A DNA stretch of 64,000 nt from Parageobacillus sp. KH3-4 (GTDB taxonomy: Bacteria > Bacillota > Bacilli > Bacillales > Anoxybacillaceae). The DNA lies in contig NZ_AP025627.1 in the NCBI RefSeq assembly GCF_022846435.1, positions 2,700,001-2,764,000 on the forward strand, read 5' to 3'. Both the position numbers and the translations under genes were made by a program. Below the pieces are notes generated by a model. The model saw nothing but the letters and a program-made list of their open reading frames with translations. It did no database searches and had not been told where the DNA came from. Each line of letters starts with the position of its first letter. Position 1 is the first letter of the stretch. Shown here one piece after another: positions 17,958-28,080 of this stretch.

Positions 17958-19058
17958 CTAATATCTCGCGTGTTTGCTAATATTCAGCAAAACGCCAATC
18001 GCCATTAACATCAATGTCAGCGACGAGCCGCCGTAGCTTAAAAACGGTAATGTAATTCCCGTTACCGGCATTAATCCCGTAACAACCCCGATATTAATCA
18101 TCACTTGAATCGCCACCATACAAATAATGCCGATAGCGAGAAAACTCCCGTACAGATCCGGTGCGCCAAGAGCGATGCGCACTCCGCGCCAAAGCAGCAA
18201 GCTAAATAAAAGCAACACAAGCGACCCGCCAATAAACCCAAGCTCCTCTGCCAAAATCGCAAAAATAAAGTCCGTTTGCGGCTCAGGCAAATAAAAAAAC
18301 TTTTGCCGGCTTTGTCCCAATCCTAAGCCAAACAAACCGCCAGGACCAATCGCATACAGCGATTGAATAATTTGAAACCCGCTTCCGAGCGGGTCTTCCC
18401 AAGGATTTAAAAACGAAGTGATCCGCTTCATTCGGTACGGTGCTGACAAAACAAGCGCAGCAAATCCTGCCAGTCCAAGCACTCCTAACCCGATAAAGTG
18501 ACTGACGCGCGCGCCAGCGACAAAAATCATGGCAATGCACGTGCCGACCATTACTGTGCCAGTTCCTAAGTCCGGCTGAAGCATGATCATTCCAAACGCA
18601 ATAAACAGAAGCGTCAAGGCAGGAAGCAATCCGCGTTTAAACGAGGTAATATTTTTTTGGTTTTCCGATAAATATTTCGCCAAAAAGGCGATCATGGCGA
18701 GTTTCATAAATTCTGACGGCTGAATGGAAAACGCGCCGACACCAATCCAGCTGCGCGATCCGTTGCGAACCATCCCAACTCCGGGGATTAATACAAGAAC
18801 AAGCAAGACGAAACATACGATCATAAGCGCTTTTGACCAATCACGCCACGTCCAATAATCGATATTCATAATAACGAACATCGCAATGATTCCCACGCCA
18901 GCGAACAAAAGCTGCCGCTTCGCGAAGAAAAACGAATCGTGAAACCTATATTCCGCCCAAATCGCGCTGGCACTATACACCATAATAAGCCCAATTGCCA
19001 ACAGTGAAAACGTAAGGATAATCAGCAAAAAATCAGGCGTAGACTTTTTCCGCGGCAA
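17958..19058 (-). CDS. spoVE: SEDS glycosyltransferase SpoVE
   Basis: 366-residue, roughly ten-helix SEDS (shape, elongation, division, sporulation) peptidoglycan polymerase needed for spore cortex synthesis with its partner SpoVD. Conserved blocks include VRNGSRSWIGVGAFSIQPSEF, NPWEDPLGSGFQ and GLMPVTGITLPFLSYGGSS; the Asp in LQPDLGTG is in the conserved catalytic region. The length matches the B. subtilis protein. It is next to murD, 36 bases away; FtsW, the vegetative paralogue, is at 57487. Confidence 0.95.
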   Translation of the reverse strand: MPRKKSTPDFLLIILTFSLLAIGLIMVYSASAIWAEYRFHDSFFFAKRQLLFAGVGIIAMFVIMNIDYWTWRDWSKALMIVCFVLLVLVLIPGVGMVRNGSRSWIGVGAFSIQPSEFMKLAMIAFLAKYLSENQKNITSFKRGLLPALTLLFIAFGMIMLQPDLGTGTVMVGTCIAMIFVAGARVSHFIGLGVLGLAGFAALVLSAPYRMKRITSFLNPWEDPLGSGFQIIQSLYAIGPGGLFGLGLGQSRQKFFYLPEPQTDFIFAILAEELGFIGGSLVLLLFSLLLWRGVRIALGAPDLYGSFLAIGIICMVAIQVMINIGVVTGLMPVTGITLPFLSYGGSSLTLMLMAIGVLLNISKHARY

Positions 19059-19094
19059 TGCCCAACACCTCTGCTTTTTTAATGTCCTTCCTCC

Positions 19095-20450
19095 CTATTT
19101 CAACTTATGCACGGCGTTGATAAAAATGTCCCCTCTCTGTTCAAAAGTTTTATATTGATCCCAGCTCGCGCATGCCGGCGATAGCAAAATGACGTCACCC
19201 GGTTCGGACAATCGATAGGCAACCGGCACGGCTTTTTCCACATTATCGACATATTCGATCGTTTCTATTCCCGCCTGTTTAGCGACGCGGGCGATTTTTG
19301 CCGCCGTTTGTCCAAACAATATGACCGCCTTTACGTTTCGCAAATAAGGAAGAAGGTCATCAAATTCATTGCCGCGGTCTAGCCCGCCTGCCAAAAGGAT
19401 GACAGAATCTTTTTCAAAAGCGGACAGCGCTTTTTGTGTCGCAAGAATATTTGTTGCTTTCGAATCATTGAAAAACTTTCTCCCGTCAATCGTAGCGATG
19501 TATTGAAGCCGGTGCTTCACTCCCGTAAACGTCGTCAAAACCCGAGCGATCGCTTTATTGTCTACGCCTGTTAATTTGGCGACAGCAACAGCCGCCAATA
19601 TATTTTCTAAATTATGTTTTCCAGGAAGCACAATATCGGAAATAGCAATCACTGCTTCGTCGTTCCAATAAATCCAACCATCTTTTATATAAGCGCCACG
19701 GTCCAATATTTTCGTTGCGGAAAAAATGACTTTTTGCGCACAGGAATTCTCGGCAAGCCGCATAACAAGCCCATCGTCGGCATTGACAACCGCATAGTCT
19801 TCGTTTGTCTGGTTTTTAAAAATATTCGCCTTTGCCTGCGCGTAAGCTTCTTTTGTTCCATGGTAATCTAGATGCGCATCGAAAATGTTTAATAAAACGG
19901 AAATGTGCGGACGAAAATCGCGAATTCCTGCTAACTGAAAAGAGGAAAGTTCAGTTACAAGCCAATTGTTTGCTTCCGCTTTTTGCGCCACTTCACAGGC
20001 GGCCACTCCGATGTTTCCAGCAAGCAGCGGGCGTTTTTCCCCTTCGCGCAACATTTCATAAATTAATGTCGTTGTTGTTGTTTTTCCATTAGAACCGGTG
20101 ATTCCGATAAATGGAGCTTCCGAAATATGGTACGCTAACTCCACTTCCGTGATCACCGGTAATTCTTTTTCGATTGCTTTTTTGACCATTGGATTTGTAT
20201 ATGGAATACCAGGATTTTTCACGACAAAATCAAACGGCTCATCCAAGAGCTCAAGAGGATGTCCGCCGCAAATCACCCGAATTCCCAATTGTTCTAACCG
20301 TTGCGCTTCCTCATTTTCTTCAAACGGCTTTCGATCGTTTACCGTGACGATCGCTCCAAGCTCGTGAAGCAGTTTCGCTGCGGAAAATCCGCTTTTCGCT
20401 AAACCGATGACTAACACTCGTCGTTGTTGATAAAAAGCTGTCTGTTTCAA
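19095..20450 (-). CDS. murD: UDP-MurNAc-L-Ala:D-Glu ligase
   Basis: 451-residue Mur ligase adding D-glutamate to UDP-MurNAc-L-Ala with ATP. N-terminal substrate domain ([17 protein letters not shown]), P-loop ([12 protein letters not shown], about 118), and Mur ligase motifs ([22 protein letters not shown]) are present, as is [17 protein letters not shown] near the C terminus. The TTG start immediately follows the mraY stop (TAATTG), with GAGGTG upstream inside mraY, so translation is coupled. Confidence 0.96.
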   Translation of the reverse strand: MKQTAFYQQRRVLVIGLAKSGFSAAKLLHELGAIVTVNDRKPFEENEEAQRLEQLGIRVICGGHPLELLDEPFDFVVKNPGIPYTNPMVKKAIEKELPVITEVELAYHISEAPFIGITGSNGKTTTTTLIYEMLREGEKRPLLAGNIGVAACEVAQKAEANNWLVTELSSFQLAGIRDFRPHISVLLNIFDAHLDYHGTKEAYAQAKANIFKNQTNEDYAVVNADDGLVMRLAENSCAQKVIFSATKILDRGAYIKDGWIYWNDEAVIAISDIVLPGKHNLENILAAVAVAKLTGVDNKAIARVLTTFTGVKHRLQYIATIDGRKFFNDSKATNILATQKALSAFEKDSVILLAGGLDRGNEFDDLLPYLRNVKAVILFGQTAAKIARVAKQAGIETIEYVDNVEKAVPVAYRLSEPGDVILLSPACASWDQYKTFEQRGDIFINAVHKLK

Positions 20451-21425
20451 TTAGATCCACACCTCGATATAGATTCCTAGCATTGCAAATAATAAGCCGA
20501 CCGTCCAGAACGTGACGACAACGCGCCACTCCGACCAGCCGAGCAACTCGTAATGATGATGCAACGGGCTCATGCGAAATACACGTTTTCCCGTTGTCTT
20601 AAATGAAATGACTTGAATAATGACGGACAACGTTTCAATTACAAATACGCCGCCAATAATAACAAGCAATATTTCCAGCTTCGTTAAAATGGCCACAGTC
20701 GCGATCGCCCCGCCTAACGCAAGCGACCCGGTATCACCCATAAACACTTTCGCCGGATGGGCATTAAAGACTAAAAATCCTAGTACCGCCCCAACAACGG
20801 AGACACAAAAAATAGAAATGTCGTATTGGCCTTGGTTCCAGGCAAGAACCGCATAAGCGCCGAATGCAATGGCCGCCGTCCCAGCCAATAAGCCGTCAAG
20901 TCCGTCGGTTAAATTGACCGCATTCGAACCGCCGACAAGCATAAAAATAAGCAATAACACATAGCCCAAACCAAGATTAATAGAAAGATCTGTCCCCGGA
21001 ATATGCAAAGCAGTGGAAAAACCATTGCGCTGATACACAAAGTAAAAAACAATGGCAATGATTAGCTGCCCAATGAACTTTTGCTTGCTCGTCAAACCAA
21101 GATTCCGCTTCATCACCACTTTAATAAAATCATCTAAAAAGCCAAGCAACCCATAACCAATCGTCACAAACAGCAGTAAATACGTTTCAACGGAAAGACT
21201 CGCAAACTTTTTCGTCATCCAAATCGTTGTCGCGACGATGGAAAGTAAAATCATAATACCTCCCATCGTCGGGGTGCCCGACTTTTTTTGATGCGATTTC
21301 GGCCCTTCTTCCCGTATGCTTTGCCCGAATTTTAACCGTCTTAAAAACGGAATAAAAATCGGCGATAGTATAACAGTAATCAAAAATGAAAGAACAATGG
21401 CAAAAACAATGACTTGCTCTAGCAT
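20451..21425 (-). CDS. mraY: Phospho-MurNAc-pentapeptide translocase
   Basis: 324-residue, ten-helix enzyme that transfers phospho-MurNAc-pentapeptide to undecaprenyl phosphate, making lipid I. Catalytic residues are seen in [10 protein letters not shown] (DD pair), [12 protein letters not shown] and [20 protein letters not shown]; the terminal [11 protein letters not shown] is the HHH motif region. It overlaps the preceding small MurF-N-like gene by seven bases and abuts murD. Confidence 0.97.
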   Translation of the reverse strand: MLEQVIVFAIVLSFLITVILSPIFIPFLRRLKFGQSIREEGPKSHQKKSGTPTMGGIMILLSIVATTIWMTKKFASLSVETYLLLFVTIGYGLLGFLDDFIKVVMKRNLGLTSKQKFIGQLIIAIVFYFVYQRNGFSTALHIPGTDLSINLGLGYVLLLIFMLVGGSNAVNLTDGLDGLLAGTAAIAFGAYAVLAWNQGQYDISIFCVSVVGAVLGFLVFNAHPAKVFMGDTGSLALGGAIATVAILTKLEILLVIIGGVFVIETLSVIIQVISFKTTGKRVFRMSPLHHHYELLGWSEWRVVVTFWTVGLLFAMLGIYIEVWI

Positions 21426-21865
21426 GATCGGTCACATCCTTCTTGTCCTTGAGCGCGTATCCATTTCTGTTGCAGCCGTTTGAGAGCATCCAGCACCGCT
21501 ATATCATATGAACGATTTTGTTCATTATGCGAAGAAATAGTAAGGTGAAACGTTGTCTTTTCCAATTGCCCATACGTATACATATCTAAAAGCTCTTCTA
21601 ACGTTTGAAGCGGCGATGAAACAAAAAAGATCGGAAATTGATTTGGAATATAGCGCGGCAATGCCTCGCCTTCCTGCCAAAGTGCGGCGATCGCTCCATG
21701 TTCGATCGCGATTTTTAACGTTTCCGTCCCACGCCCTAGCGGAACGAACAGCCCTTTCGGCGCATGCTCGTAAGGATCCACAAACACATGGCGGAATGTA
21801 ATCGCATCATCGACAATTCCGCGAACGTCTTTGCATAGCCGCTTCACCATTTCATATGTCAGCAT
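21419..21865 (-). CDS. Small protein resembling an isolated MurF/Mur-ligase N-terminal domain
   Basis: 148-residue protein overlapping murE by 7 bases upstream and mraY by 7 bases downstream, so it is tightly coupled within the Mur operon. Residues about 30-95 ([12 protein letters not shown]..., [30 protein letters not shown]) resemble the substrate-binding N-terminal domain of MurF/MurE. The P-loop (GxxGTNGKT) and all ATP and catalytic motifs are missing, and the last 50 residues look unrelated. The position between murE and mraY is where murF sits in many Firmicutes. It is therefore either a murF remnant kept as an intact reading frame or a scaffold/regulatory domain. Ligase activity is not expected. 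Confidence 0.75.
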   Translation of the reverse strand: MLTYEMVKRLCKDVRGIVDDAITFRHVFVDPYEHAPKGLFVPLGRGTETLKIAIEHGAIAALWQEGEALPRYIPNQFPIFFVSSPLQTLEELLDMYTYGQLEKTTFHLTISSHNEQNRSYDIAVLDALKRLQQKWIRAQGQEGCDRSC

Positions 21866-23331
21866 GTCTTCTTCCGCTCCTTAATCGCTTCCCTAGCAAC
21901 AAGGCGGTCATCAAAAGCAATGACACGATCGCCGATGATCTGGTACGTTTCATGTCCTTTACCCGCGATTAAAACAACGTCGCCTTCTTCCGCTTGTTCA
22001 ATCGCATAATAAATCGCCTCCTTGCGATCGACAATCGTCACATAACACTCGCCGGGAACGCCTGCCTCCATGTCACGCAAAATTTGCTCGGGCTCTTCGG
22101 AACGCGGGTTGTCAGAAGTGAAAATGGCCACATCGGCGTATTTGACCGCCACTTGTGCCATCAGCGGCCGTTTTGTACGGTCTCGGTCGCCGCCGCAGCC
22201 AACAACCACATAAACTTTTTTCCGGGCAAATTGCCGAACCGTTTTTAAGACGTTTTCCAAACTATCTGGCGTATGGGCATAATCAACAATTACTGTAAAG
22301 TTTTGCCCTTCATCGACGGTTTCAAACCGTCCAGCAACCCCGGAAATTTCTTCAATCGCCTCCACAATAACAGGAAATGGGATCCCCGATACAAGGCAGG
22401 CGGAAACAGCTGCAAGTAAATTATATACGTTAAACAATCCAATCAACTTTGTTTTTACGCGAGCCGCGCCGTGCGGTGTAATGAGATCAAACGTCATTCC
22501 GTTCGGGACGATGTCAATCCGCTTTGCCATAATATCGCTGTCTGTTTTTATTCCGTATGTAATTACGGTTGCAGCCGTCATATGCTTATAATATTGTGAA
22601 GCAGGATCGTCATTGTTTAACACCGCAAACTTTGGCCGCCCATGGTCATAACGATTTCCAAGCTGGGCAAACAGCAGCCCTTTCGCATTGCGATATTCTT
22701 CCATCGTCCCATGGTAGTCGAGATGATCTTGCGTTAAATTGGTAAACACGGCAACATCATAGTCACAACCGTGCACGCGCCCCATATGAAGGGCATGTGA
22801 AGACACTTCCATGATGGCAACGTCGACTCCTTCATCCACCATCTGCTTAAACGTCCGCTGCAACAGCAACGATTCGGGCGTCGTATTTTGCGTTGGATAT
22901 GCGTCATCGCCAATTTTAATATGTACCGTCCCGATTAACCCTGTTTTTTTATTTGCCTTTCTCGCGATCTGCTCTATTATATGAGTCGTTGTCGTTTTTC
23001 CATTTGTGCCCGTAACGCCGATTAAGTGCAATCGATGGGTCGGCTGGCCGTAAAACGCATCGGCAAGCATCGCCATCGCACGCCGGCTATCGCGAACGAC
23101 AATCACAGGCACATCTACATCGAGAGGCCGTTCGGCAATGATCGCCACAGCCCCATTTTCCACTGCCTGTTTCGCAAAATCGTGTCCATCAACGGTAAAC
23201 CCTTTGATGCAAATAAACAATGCCCCTTTTTTTACTTGTCGCGAATCCATTTCAATGGAAGTAACCGTCGGGTTTTCGCCGACGTACGCTGTAAAATCAT
23301 GCAAATACGAAAGCAGCGTCTGCAGCTTCAC
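21859..23331 (-). CDS. murE: UDP-MurNAc-tripeptide synthetase (meso-diaminopimelate adding)
   Basis: 490-residue Mur ligase adding the third residue of the stem peptide. P-loop [17 protein letters not shown] (about 110), [18 protein letters not shown], and SDNPRSEEP, the motif diagnostic for meso-diaminopimelate specificity, are present; ADYAHTP-type [14 protein letters not shown] is also seen. The GTG start at 23331 follows AAAGGATGA. A terminator separates it from spoVD, so murE onward likely forms its own unit or partly relies on read-through. Confidence 0.97.
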   Translation of the reverse strand: MKLQTLLSYLHDFTAYVGENPTVTSIEMDSRQVKKGALFICIKGFTVDGHDFAKQAVENGAVAIIAERPLDVDVPVIVVRDSRRAMAMLADAFYGQPTHRLHLIGVTGTNGKTTTTHIIEQIARKANKKTGLIGTVHIKIGDDAYPTQNTTPESLLLQRTFKQMVDEGVDVAIMEVSSHALHMGRVHGCDYDVAVFTNLTQDHLDYHGTMEEYRNAKGLLFAQLGNRYDHGRPKFAVLNNDDPASQYYKHMTAATVITYGIKTDSDIMAKRIDIVPNGMTFDLITPHGAARVKTKLIGLFNVYNLLAAVSACLVSGIPFPVIVEAIEEISGVAGRFETVDEGQNFTVIVDYAHTPDSLENVLKTVRQFARKKVYVVVGCGGDRDRTKRPLMAQVAVKYADVAIFTSDNPRSEEPEQILRDMEAGVPGECYVTIVDRKEAIYYAIEQAEEGDVVLIAGKGHETYQIIGDRVIAFDDRLVAREAIKERKKTC

Positions 23332-23387
23332 TCTTATTCATCCTTTCGCTTCATAGTTCTCAATTAAAAACAAAACAACCAAAAGCG

Positions 23388-23433
23388 GAAAAAAGGGGCG
23401 AGATATAGATGACAACCTACACTAGCCGCCCCT
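23388..23433 (-). terminator. Terminator after spoVD
   Basis: AGGGGCG and CGCCCCT form a stem on the minus strand (arms 23433-23427 and 23400-23394, long loop), followed by TTTTTT. Confidence 0.75.
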
Positions 23434-23439
23434 CGAAAT

Positions 23440-25374
23440 TTATTCGCCTTCTTTCTCTGCCTTTGCTGCTAAATAAATGCGAATGGTCGAACCTTCTTTT
23501 ACTTTCACTCCAGGTTTTGGAGCTTGCTCAATAACAACGTCACCTTCTCCACTAACATCTAATTTTAAGTTAAAAAGTTGCTCTTGCAAGTCTTTTTTCG
23601 ATAAGCCGATTAAATCCGGCACTTCGATCATTTTCGGATCATTCCATTCTCTCTCTTTTTCTATTTGATCTTTCCTTGGTTTGACGCCAAGCACGCGCAA
23701 ACTGTCTTCCATAATTTTTCCAACGATTGGGGCGGAGACGACGCCGCCAAACTGCACCGTTCCTTTCGGATTGTCGACAGCAACATAAACAACAAGCTGC
23801 GGGTCATCCGCCGGAGCAAAGCCGATAAATGAAACGATATGGTTGTCTTTTAAATATCGGCCATCTTTCGCTTTTTGCGCCGTTCCCGTTTTTCCGCCGA
23901 CGCGATACCCTTCGACATAGGCACCTTTTCCTGTTCCTTGAGCAACGACGCTCTCTAGAGCATAGCGAACTTGTTTGGACGTTTCCTCGGAAATAACGCG
24001 ACGCTTCGCCTTTGGCGTATTGCGGATTACCACCTTTCCTGTCTCAGGGTCAACCCATTGTTTCGCGATATATGGCGTATACAAAATTCCGCCATTGACC
24101 GCCGCAGAAACAGCGGCAACCTGCTGAATCGGCGTCACCGACACCCCTTGACCGAAGGCCGTTGTCGCTTGTTCAACAGGCCCAACACGTTTCAAATCAA
24201 ATAAAATTCCGGTTCCTTCCCCTTGCAGATCAATTCCTGTTTTTTCACCAAAGCCGAACTGTTTTATATAATAAAATAGCTTTTCTTTTCCAAGCCGCTC
24301 CCCGAGCTCGACAAAACCCGGATTGCACGAATTTTGCACAACTTCTAAAAAGGTTTGCGATCCATGCCCGCCTTTTTTCCAGCAGCGCAACGTAGCACCG
24401 GCCACTTTTACATATCCTGGATCATAAAAATGATCTTTCAATAAGTCGACTTTTTTTTCTTCCAACGCTGCGGCAAGCGTGATAATTTTAAACGTCGAAC
24501 CAGGCTCATACGTGCTCCAAACCGGCAAGTTACGATTGTAGATTTCCGGCGGCACATTCCGATAATTTGCCGGGTCAAACGTCGGGCGGCTCGCCATCGC
24601 CAAAATTTCTCCCGTATTCGGGTTCATTGCGATCGCAATTATGCCGTCTGGATTGTACTTTGCTTCGGCAATATCAAGCTCCCGCTCCACGATCGTTTGG
24701 ATGCGCGAATCAATCGTAAGCATCAAATCTAATCCGTCTGTCGGTGGCGTATATTCGTCCGTCATATTCGGCATTCTTTTTCCTTTCGCATCCGAATAAA
24801 ATTGCACCGAACCGCGCTGGCCGCTCAATTCCTTATCGTAGTAAAGCTCCAGCCCCGTCAAACCTTGATTATCGATGCCGGTAAATCCTAAGACGTGTGA
24901 CAAATAACTACCGAACGGATAATAACGTTTTGTATCTTCCGCGATATATACCCCTTTTAGGCCGAGCGCCCGAATTTCTTTTGCTTTTTCATTCGATATT
25001 TTTCGCCCTTCCGGAATGCGTTCGATGGAGGTTTTTTTCGTAATGCGTTTGTACGCCTTTTCCACGGGCATATTTAATACTTTCGCCAATTTTTCCGCTG
25101 TTTCCACCGGGTTTTCAATTTGGCGCGGAATGACGTATACGGTTGGAGCGCTCATGTTTGTGGCGAGCGGAACGCCGTTGCGGTCCAAAATTTCCCCTCG
25201 TTTCGGTTCAAACGGAATGTTTCTGCTCCATGAATCTTTCGCCCGTTCCGTTAACATATCCCCTATCAGCAATTGAACATATCCGAGGCGAATGTCAATA
25301 ATGGCAAAAATGAGCACTCCAACGAGAAACACGATCATCAGCCGTTTGCGGACAGTGACGTGAGAAGCGCGCAT
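23440..25374 (-). CDS. spoVD: Sporulation-specific penicillin-binding protein SpoVD
   Basis: 644-residue class B PBP for spore cortex. N-terminal membrane anchor (LMIVFLVGVLIFAIIDIRLGYVQ), PBP dimerisation domain, transpeptidase motifs EPGSTFKI (SxxK, about 294), SCN (QNSCNPGF) and KTGTAQK, and one C-terminal PASTA domain (IEVPDLIGLSKKDLQEQLF...), which distinguishes it from PbpB's two. Expressed in the mother cell with SpoVE. The ATG is part of the 3' arm of a perfect 14-bp inverted repeat (separate entry). Confidence 0.96.
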   Translation of the reverse strand: MRASHVTVRKRLMIVFLVGVLIFAIIDIRLGYVQLLIGDMLTERAKDSWSRNIPFEPKRGEILDRNGVPLATNMSAPTVYVIPRQIENPVETAEKLAKVLNMPVEKAYKRITKKTSIERIPEGRKISNEKAKEIRALGLKGVYIAEDTKRYYPFGSYLSHVLGFTGIDNQGLTGLELYYDKELSGQRGSVQFYSDAKGKRMPNMTDEYTPPTDGLDLMLTIDSRIQTIVERELDIAEAKYNPDGIIAIAMNPNTGEILAMASRPTFDPANYRNVPPEIYNRNLPVWSTYEPGSTFKIITLAAALEEKKVDLLKDHFYDPGYVKVAGATLRCWKKGGHGSQTFLEVVQNSCNPGFVELGERLGKEKLFYYIKQFGFGEKTGIDLQGEGTGILFDLKRVGPVEQATTAFGQGVSVTPIQQVAAVSAAVNGGILYTPYIAKQWVDPETGKVVIRNTPKAKRRVISEETSKQVRYALESVVAQGTGKGAYVEGYRVGGKTGTAQKAKDGRYLKDNHIVSFIGFAPADDPQLVVYVAVDNPKGTVQFGGVVSAPIVGKIMEDSLRVLGVKPRKDQIEKEREWNDPKMIEVPDLIGLSKKDLQEQLFNLKLDVSGEGDVVIEQAPKPGVKVKEGSTIRIYLAAKAEKEGE

Positions 25375-25438
25375 ATAGTGGAACCTCCTTTTATGAGATA
25401 GGCTCGTTCCACTATATGCTTGTACGTTTCATTATAGA
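25371..25438 (-). promoter_or_regulatory. Putative SigE promoter and 14-bp inverted repeat covering the spoVD start codon
   Basis: Perfect inverted repeat: plus-strand arms GCATATAGTGGAAC (25371-25384) and GTTCCACTATATGC (25406-25419), with a 21-base loop holding the AAGGAGG ribosome site. The spoVD ATG (25374-25372) is inside the 3' arm. On the minus strand TCTATAAT (25438-25431) and CATATAGT (25418-25411) with 12 bp between resemble SigE -35 and -10 elements, the -10 coinciding with the 5' arm. Transcription would begin near 25404, after the 5' arm. Confidence 0.7.
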
Positions 25439-25448
25439 ACGTCCTGAA

Positions 25449-27659
25449 TCACTCAACTGGGCCATCGTTTTTCTTCCTTGAAGCTTCCTTTTGTTCTTGT
25501 TCCATTCTTTCCTGCCATTTTCTCGGTTCTTCCAGCTCTACAATTAAGTAATCTCCTTTCTTTACTGACGCGCCTGGTCGAATATTTTGGCTGACGACAT
25601 ACCCATTTCCTTTTGTGCTCGGACGAAGCTCTAGCAGTTCCGCTACTTTCATCACATCGCGCAGCGACCAGCCTCGCACGTCCGGCATCACTGTTTTTCC
25701 ATTTGTTTTTAGCATCACCCGTTCTCCAGCAATGGCCGTATCGCCGGATATTGGTATATGATCTTCAATCTGCTGTCCATCTCCGATTACAACCGGAACA
25801 AGCCCTTTTTCCTTTAATTCTTTTACTGCTTCTTCTGTTGAACGGCCTGCATAGGAACCAATTTTAATTCCTTCCGTTTTAGTTTTTGGCGTTTTCTGCT
25901 CGGAAGAAGGTTGAATATGCAAATATTGCAGGCTATTTTTCATGACGCTAGTAAAAATATGAGAAACAGGTGCTGATCCTGTCTCTGTATAAGACAGTTT
26001 TGGCTGCTGGACAGCGACATACATAATTAAGCGTGGATCTTCTTTCGGGGCCATTCCTAAAAAAGAAAAAATATAGTTTTGATAGCCGGTTAAATACCCT
26101 CCGTTTGGCGACGGAATTTGCGCCGTTCCTGTTTTTCCGGCGACCCGATACCCTTCGATTTGGTACGGACGCCCCGTTCCTTTTTCCGAAGTAACGACCG
26201 TTTCCAATATATCTAGCACTTTTTGCGCCGTTTCTTTTGTAATCGGCTGCTCCACTACTTCCGGTTCATTTTTTACAATAACTTTTTTTGTATCTGGATC
26301 GACGATGCGATCGATAACATATGGCTTCATCATTTTTCCGCCGTTTGCGATCGCAGTTGCCGCTTGAATTTGCTGGATTGGTGTCACCGATGTTCCTTGG
26401 CCGAACCCTGTCGTTATTCTTTCAATCGGATATTTATAGTGAATTTGTCCTACCGCTTCTCCCGGAAGATCTATCCCTGTTTTCCGATCAAAATGGAAAC
26501 GATGCAAATATTGCAAAAAGCGGTCTTCTCCCAATTTTTCCTTTACTAAAATCGAAAAAGCGACATTGGAAGAGCGTTGTACGCCTTCATTAAACGTAAT
26601 CGTTCCCCAGCCTACTTTGTTATGGTCGCGAATAATATTTTGCCCCACTTTATAATAGCCAGACCGATATCGCTCATTCCCGTTATACACACCTTCGTTG
26701 ATGGCAGCAGCAAGCGTAAAAATTTTCATTGTCGATCCTGGTTCATACGGATAGGAAATCGCGTCGTTGAAATAGTTTTGTATATTGCGTTTATTCGGGT
26801 CAAAGCTCGGCCTTGTCGCCATCGCCAAAATTTTTCCCGTTTTCGGATCTGCCACAATCGCGATCATTTTTTTCGGCTTATATCGTTTTTCGACGTCATT
26901 CATCGCGTCTTCCAAAAACGTTTGTATTTTTTGATCGATCGTTAAATAAACATTCGCTCCATTATCCGGCGGAACGACGGTTTCTTTCGAATTTGGAAGG
27001 CGAAATCCGCTCACGTCCCCGGCGAAAGACACATAACCGTCTTTTTCGCGCAAATATTTATCTAAGCTTTTTTCAATCCCCATTTTTCCGACTGTTTTAT
27101 TTTTGTCCTCTTTTTGCGCATAGCCAATGACGTACGAAGCAAAATCACCGTTCGGATAAAACCGTTTTGTATCACGAATAAAACCGATCCCTGGCAAATT
27201 TAACGCTTCAATTTTTTCTTTCAATTCATAGCTAATGTTTCGTCCGTTCGCGCCAAATTCCACTTGCTTTGCATCTTTTGTTAAAATTCGTTTTACTTCG
27301 TCCACATCCATTTTAAGCAATGGAGCTAATTTTTTGGCCGTCTTTTCGGGATCAACGACATGCCTTGGATGGTCAGGATCTGTCGTCATTTTCGGATCAA
27401 GAACGGCCACCACCGAATAAGATGGCACGTCTTGGGCAAGCACTTCGCCATTTCGGTCAAAAATGGTTCCGCGCTTTGCTTCGATGGTGCGCTTTTGCTT
27501 ATACTTTTCTTCCGCCTTTACCGCTAACACCTGGCCATCGGCAACGCCTGTTACCTGCAGCTGAATAAAACGAGCAAATAACACAAAAAAGAGCAGACTG
27601 AACAGGAAAAATAATATAGCTGCTCCTTTATTCGTGTTGCTATGCTTTTTCTTTTCCAT
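25449..27659 (-). CDS. pbpB: Penicillin-binding protein 2B (septal transpeptidase, FtsI)
   Basis: 736-residue class B PBP essential for septal peptidoglycan cross-linking with FtsW. Membrane anchor (AAILFFLFSLLFFVLFARFI), dimerisation domain (EAKRGTIFDRNGEVLAQD), transpeptidase motifs EPGSTMKIF (SxxK), SSN (QRSSNVAFS) and KTGTAQIP, then two PASTA domains (about 600-725). The start at ATG 27659 is preferred to the in-frame TTG at 27665, which is too close to the AGGA site; both lie just past the ftsL stop. spoVD follows after 74 bases. Confidence 0.95.
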   Translation of the reverse strand: MEKKKHSNTNKGAAILFFLFSLLFFVLFARFIQLQVTGVADGQVLAVKAEEKYKQKRTIEAKRGTIFDRNGEVLAQDVPSYSVVAVLDPKMTTDPDHPRHVVDPEKTAKKLAPLLKMDVDEVKRILTKDAKQVEFGANGRNISYELKEKIEALNLPGIGFIRDTKRFYPNGDFASYVIGYAQKEDKNKTVGKMGIEKSLDKYLREKDGYVSFAGDVSGFRLPNSKETVVPPDNGANVYLTIDQKIQTFLEDAMNDVEKRYKPKKMIAIVADPKTGKILAMATRPSFDPNKRNIQNYFNDAISYPYEPGSTMKIFTLAAAINEGVYNGNERYRSGYYKVGQNIIRDHNKVGWGTITFNEGVQRSSNVAFSILVKEKLGEDRFLQYLHRFHFDRKTGIDLPGEAVGQIHYKYPIERITTGFGQGTSVTPIQQIQAATAIANGGKMMKPYVIDRIVDPDTKKVIVKNEPEVVEQPITKETAQKVLDILETVVTSEKGTGRPYQIEGYRVAGKTGTAQIPSPNGGYLTGYQNYIFSFLGMAPKEDPRLIMYVAVQQPKLSYTETGSAPVSHIFTSVMKNSLQYLHIQPSSEQKTPKTKTEGIKIGSYAGRSTEEAVKELKEKGLVPVVIGDGQQIEDHIPISGDTAIAGERVMLKTNGKTVMPDVRGWSLRDVMKVAELLELRPSTKGNGYVVSQNIRPGASVKKGDYLIVELEEPRKWQERMEQEQKEASRKKNDGPVE

Positions 27660-27665
27660 CGTCAA

Positions 27666-28019
27666 TCATTCCTGTACAACTTTTACGTTATTTTCGTTCA
27701 GCGAAAGACCTAGTTCTTTCGCTTTTTTCAAAATCCGCTCATACGTGCTTAATTGCTGGACTTCCACGTATAAATCGTTATTACGCTTTTGCTGCTCTTG
27801 AACCGTTTCTTGCAGCTGCTGAATCTCTTTGTTGATTTGATAAATCTTCACTTGATTTGCCACAATATGAATTGCCGCGTACATAGCAAACGCGCAAAAC
27901 GATAAAAATAAAAACTTTTCACCTAATGTCAAGCGAAATTTTAACTTTCGTTTTTTTCGAACGTGTGGACGTGACGATGGACGTTGTCGTTCATGAATTT
28001 TCGCCGCTGTATTATTCAT
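27666..28019 (-). CDS. ftsL: Cell-division protein FtsL
   Basis: 117-residue bitopic divisome protein: a cytoplasmic basic N terminus, one transmembrane helix (FLFLSFCAFAMYAAIHIVANQV) and an extracellular coiled coil (NKEIQQLQETVQEQQKRNNDL). It forms a complex with DivIB and DivIC. AGGAGGGAG lies eight bases before the ATG at 28019; the earlier ATG at 28076 adds 19 residues without a ribosome site. Between rsmH and pbpB as in other bacilli. Confidence 0.93.
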   Translation of the reverse strand: MNNTAAKIHERQRPSSRPHVRKKRKLKFRLTLGEKFLFLSFCAFAMYAAIHIVANQVKIYQINKEIQQLQETVQEQQKRNNDLYVEVQQLSTYERILKKAKELGLSLNENNVKVVQE

Positions 28020-28080
28020 CGATTTTTCTCCCTCCTGCTTAGCGATACGATTTTCGGTTTCAACATCATATCCCATCTCA

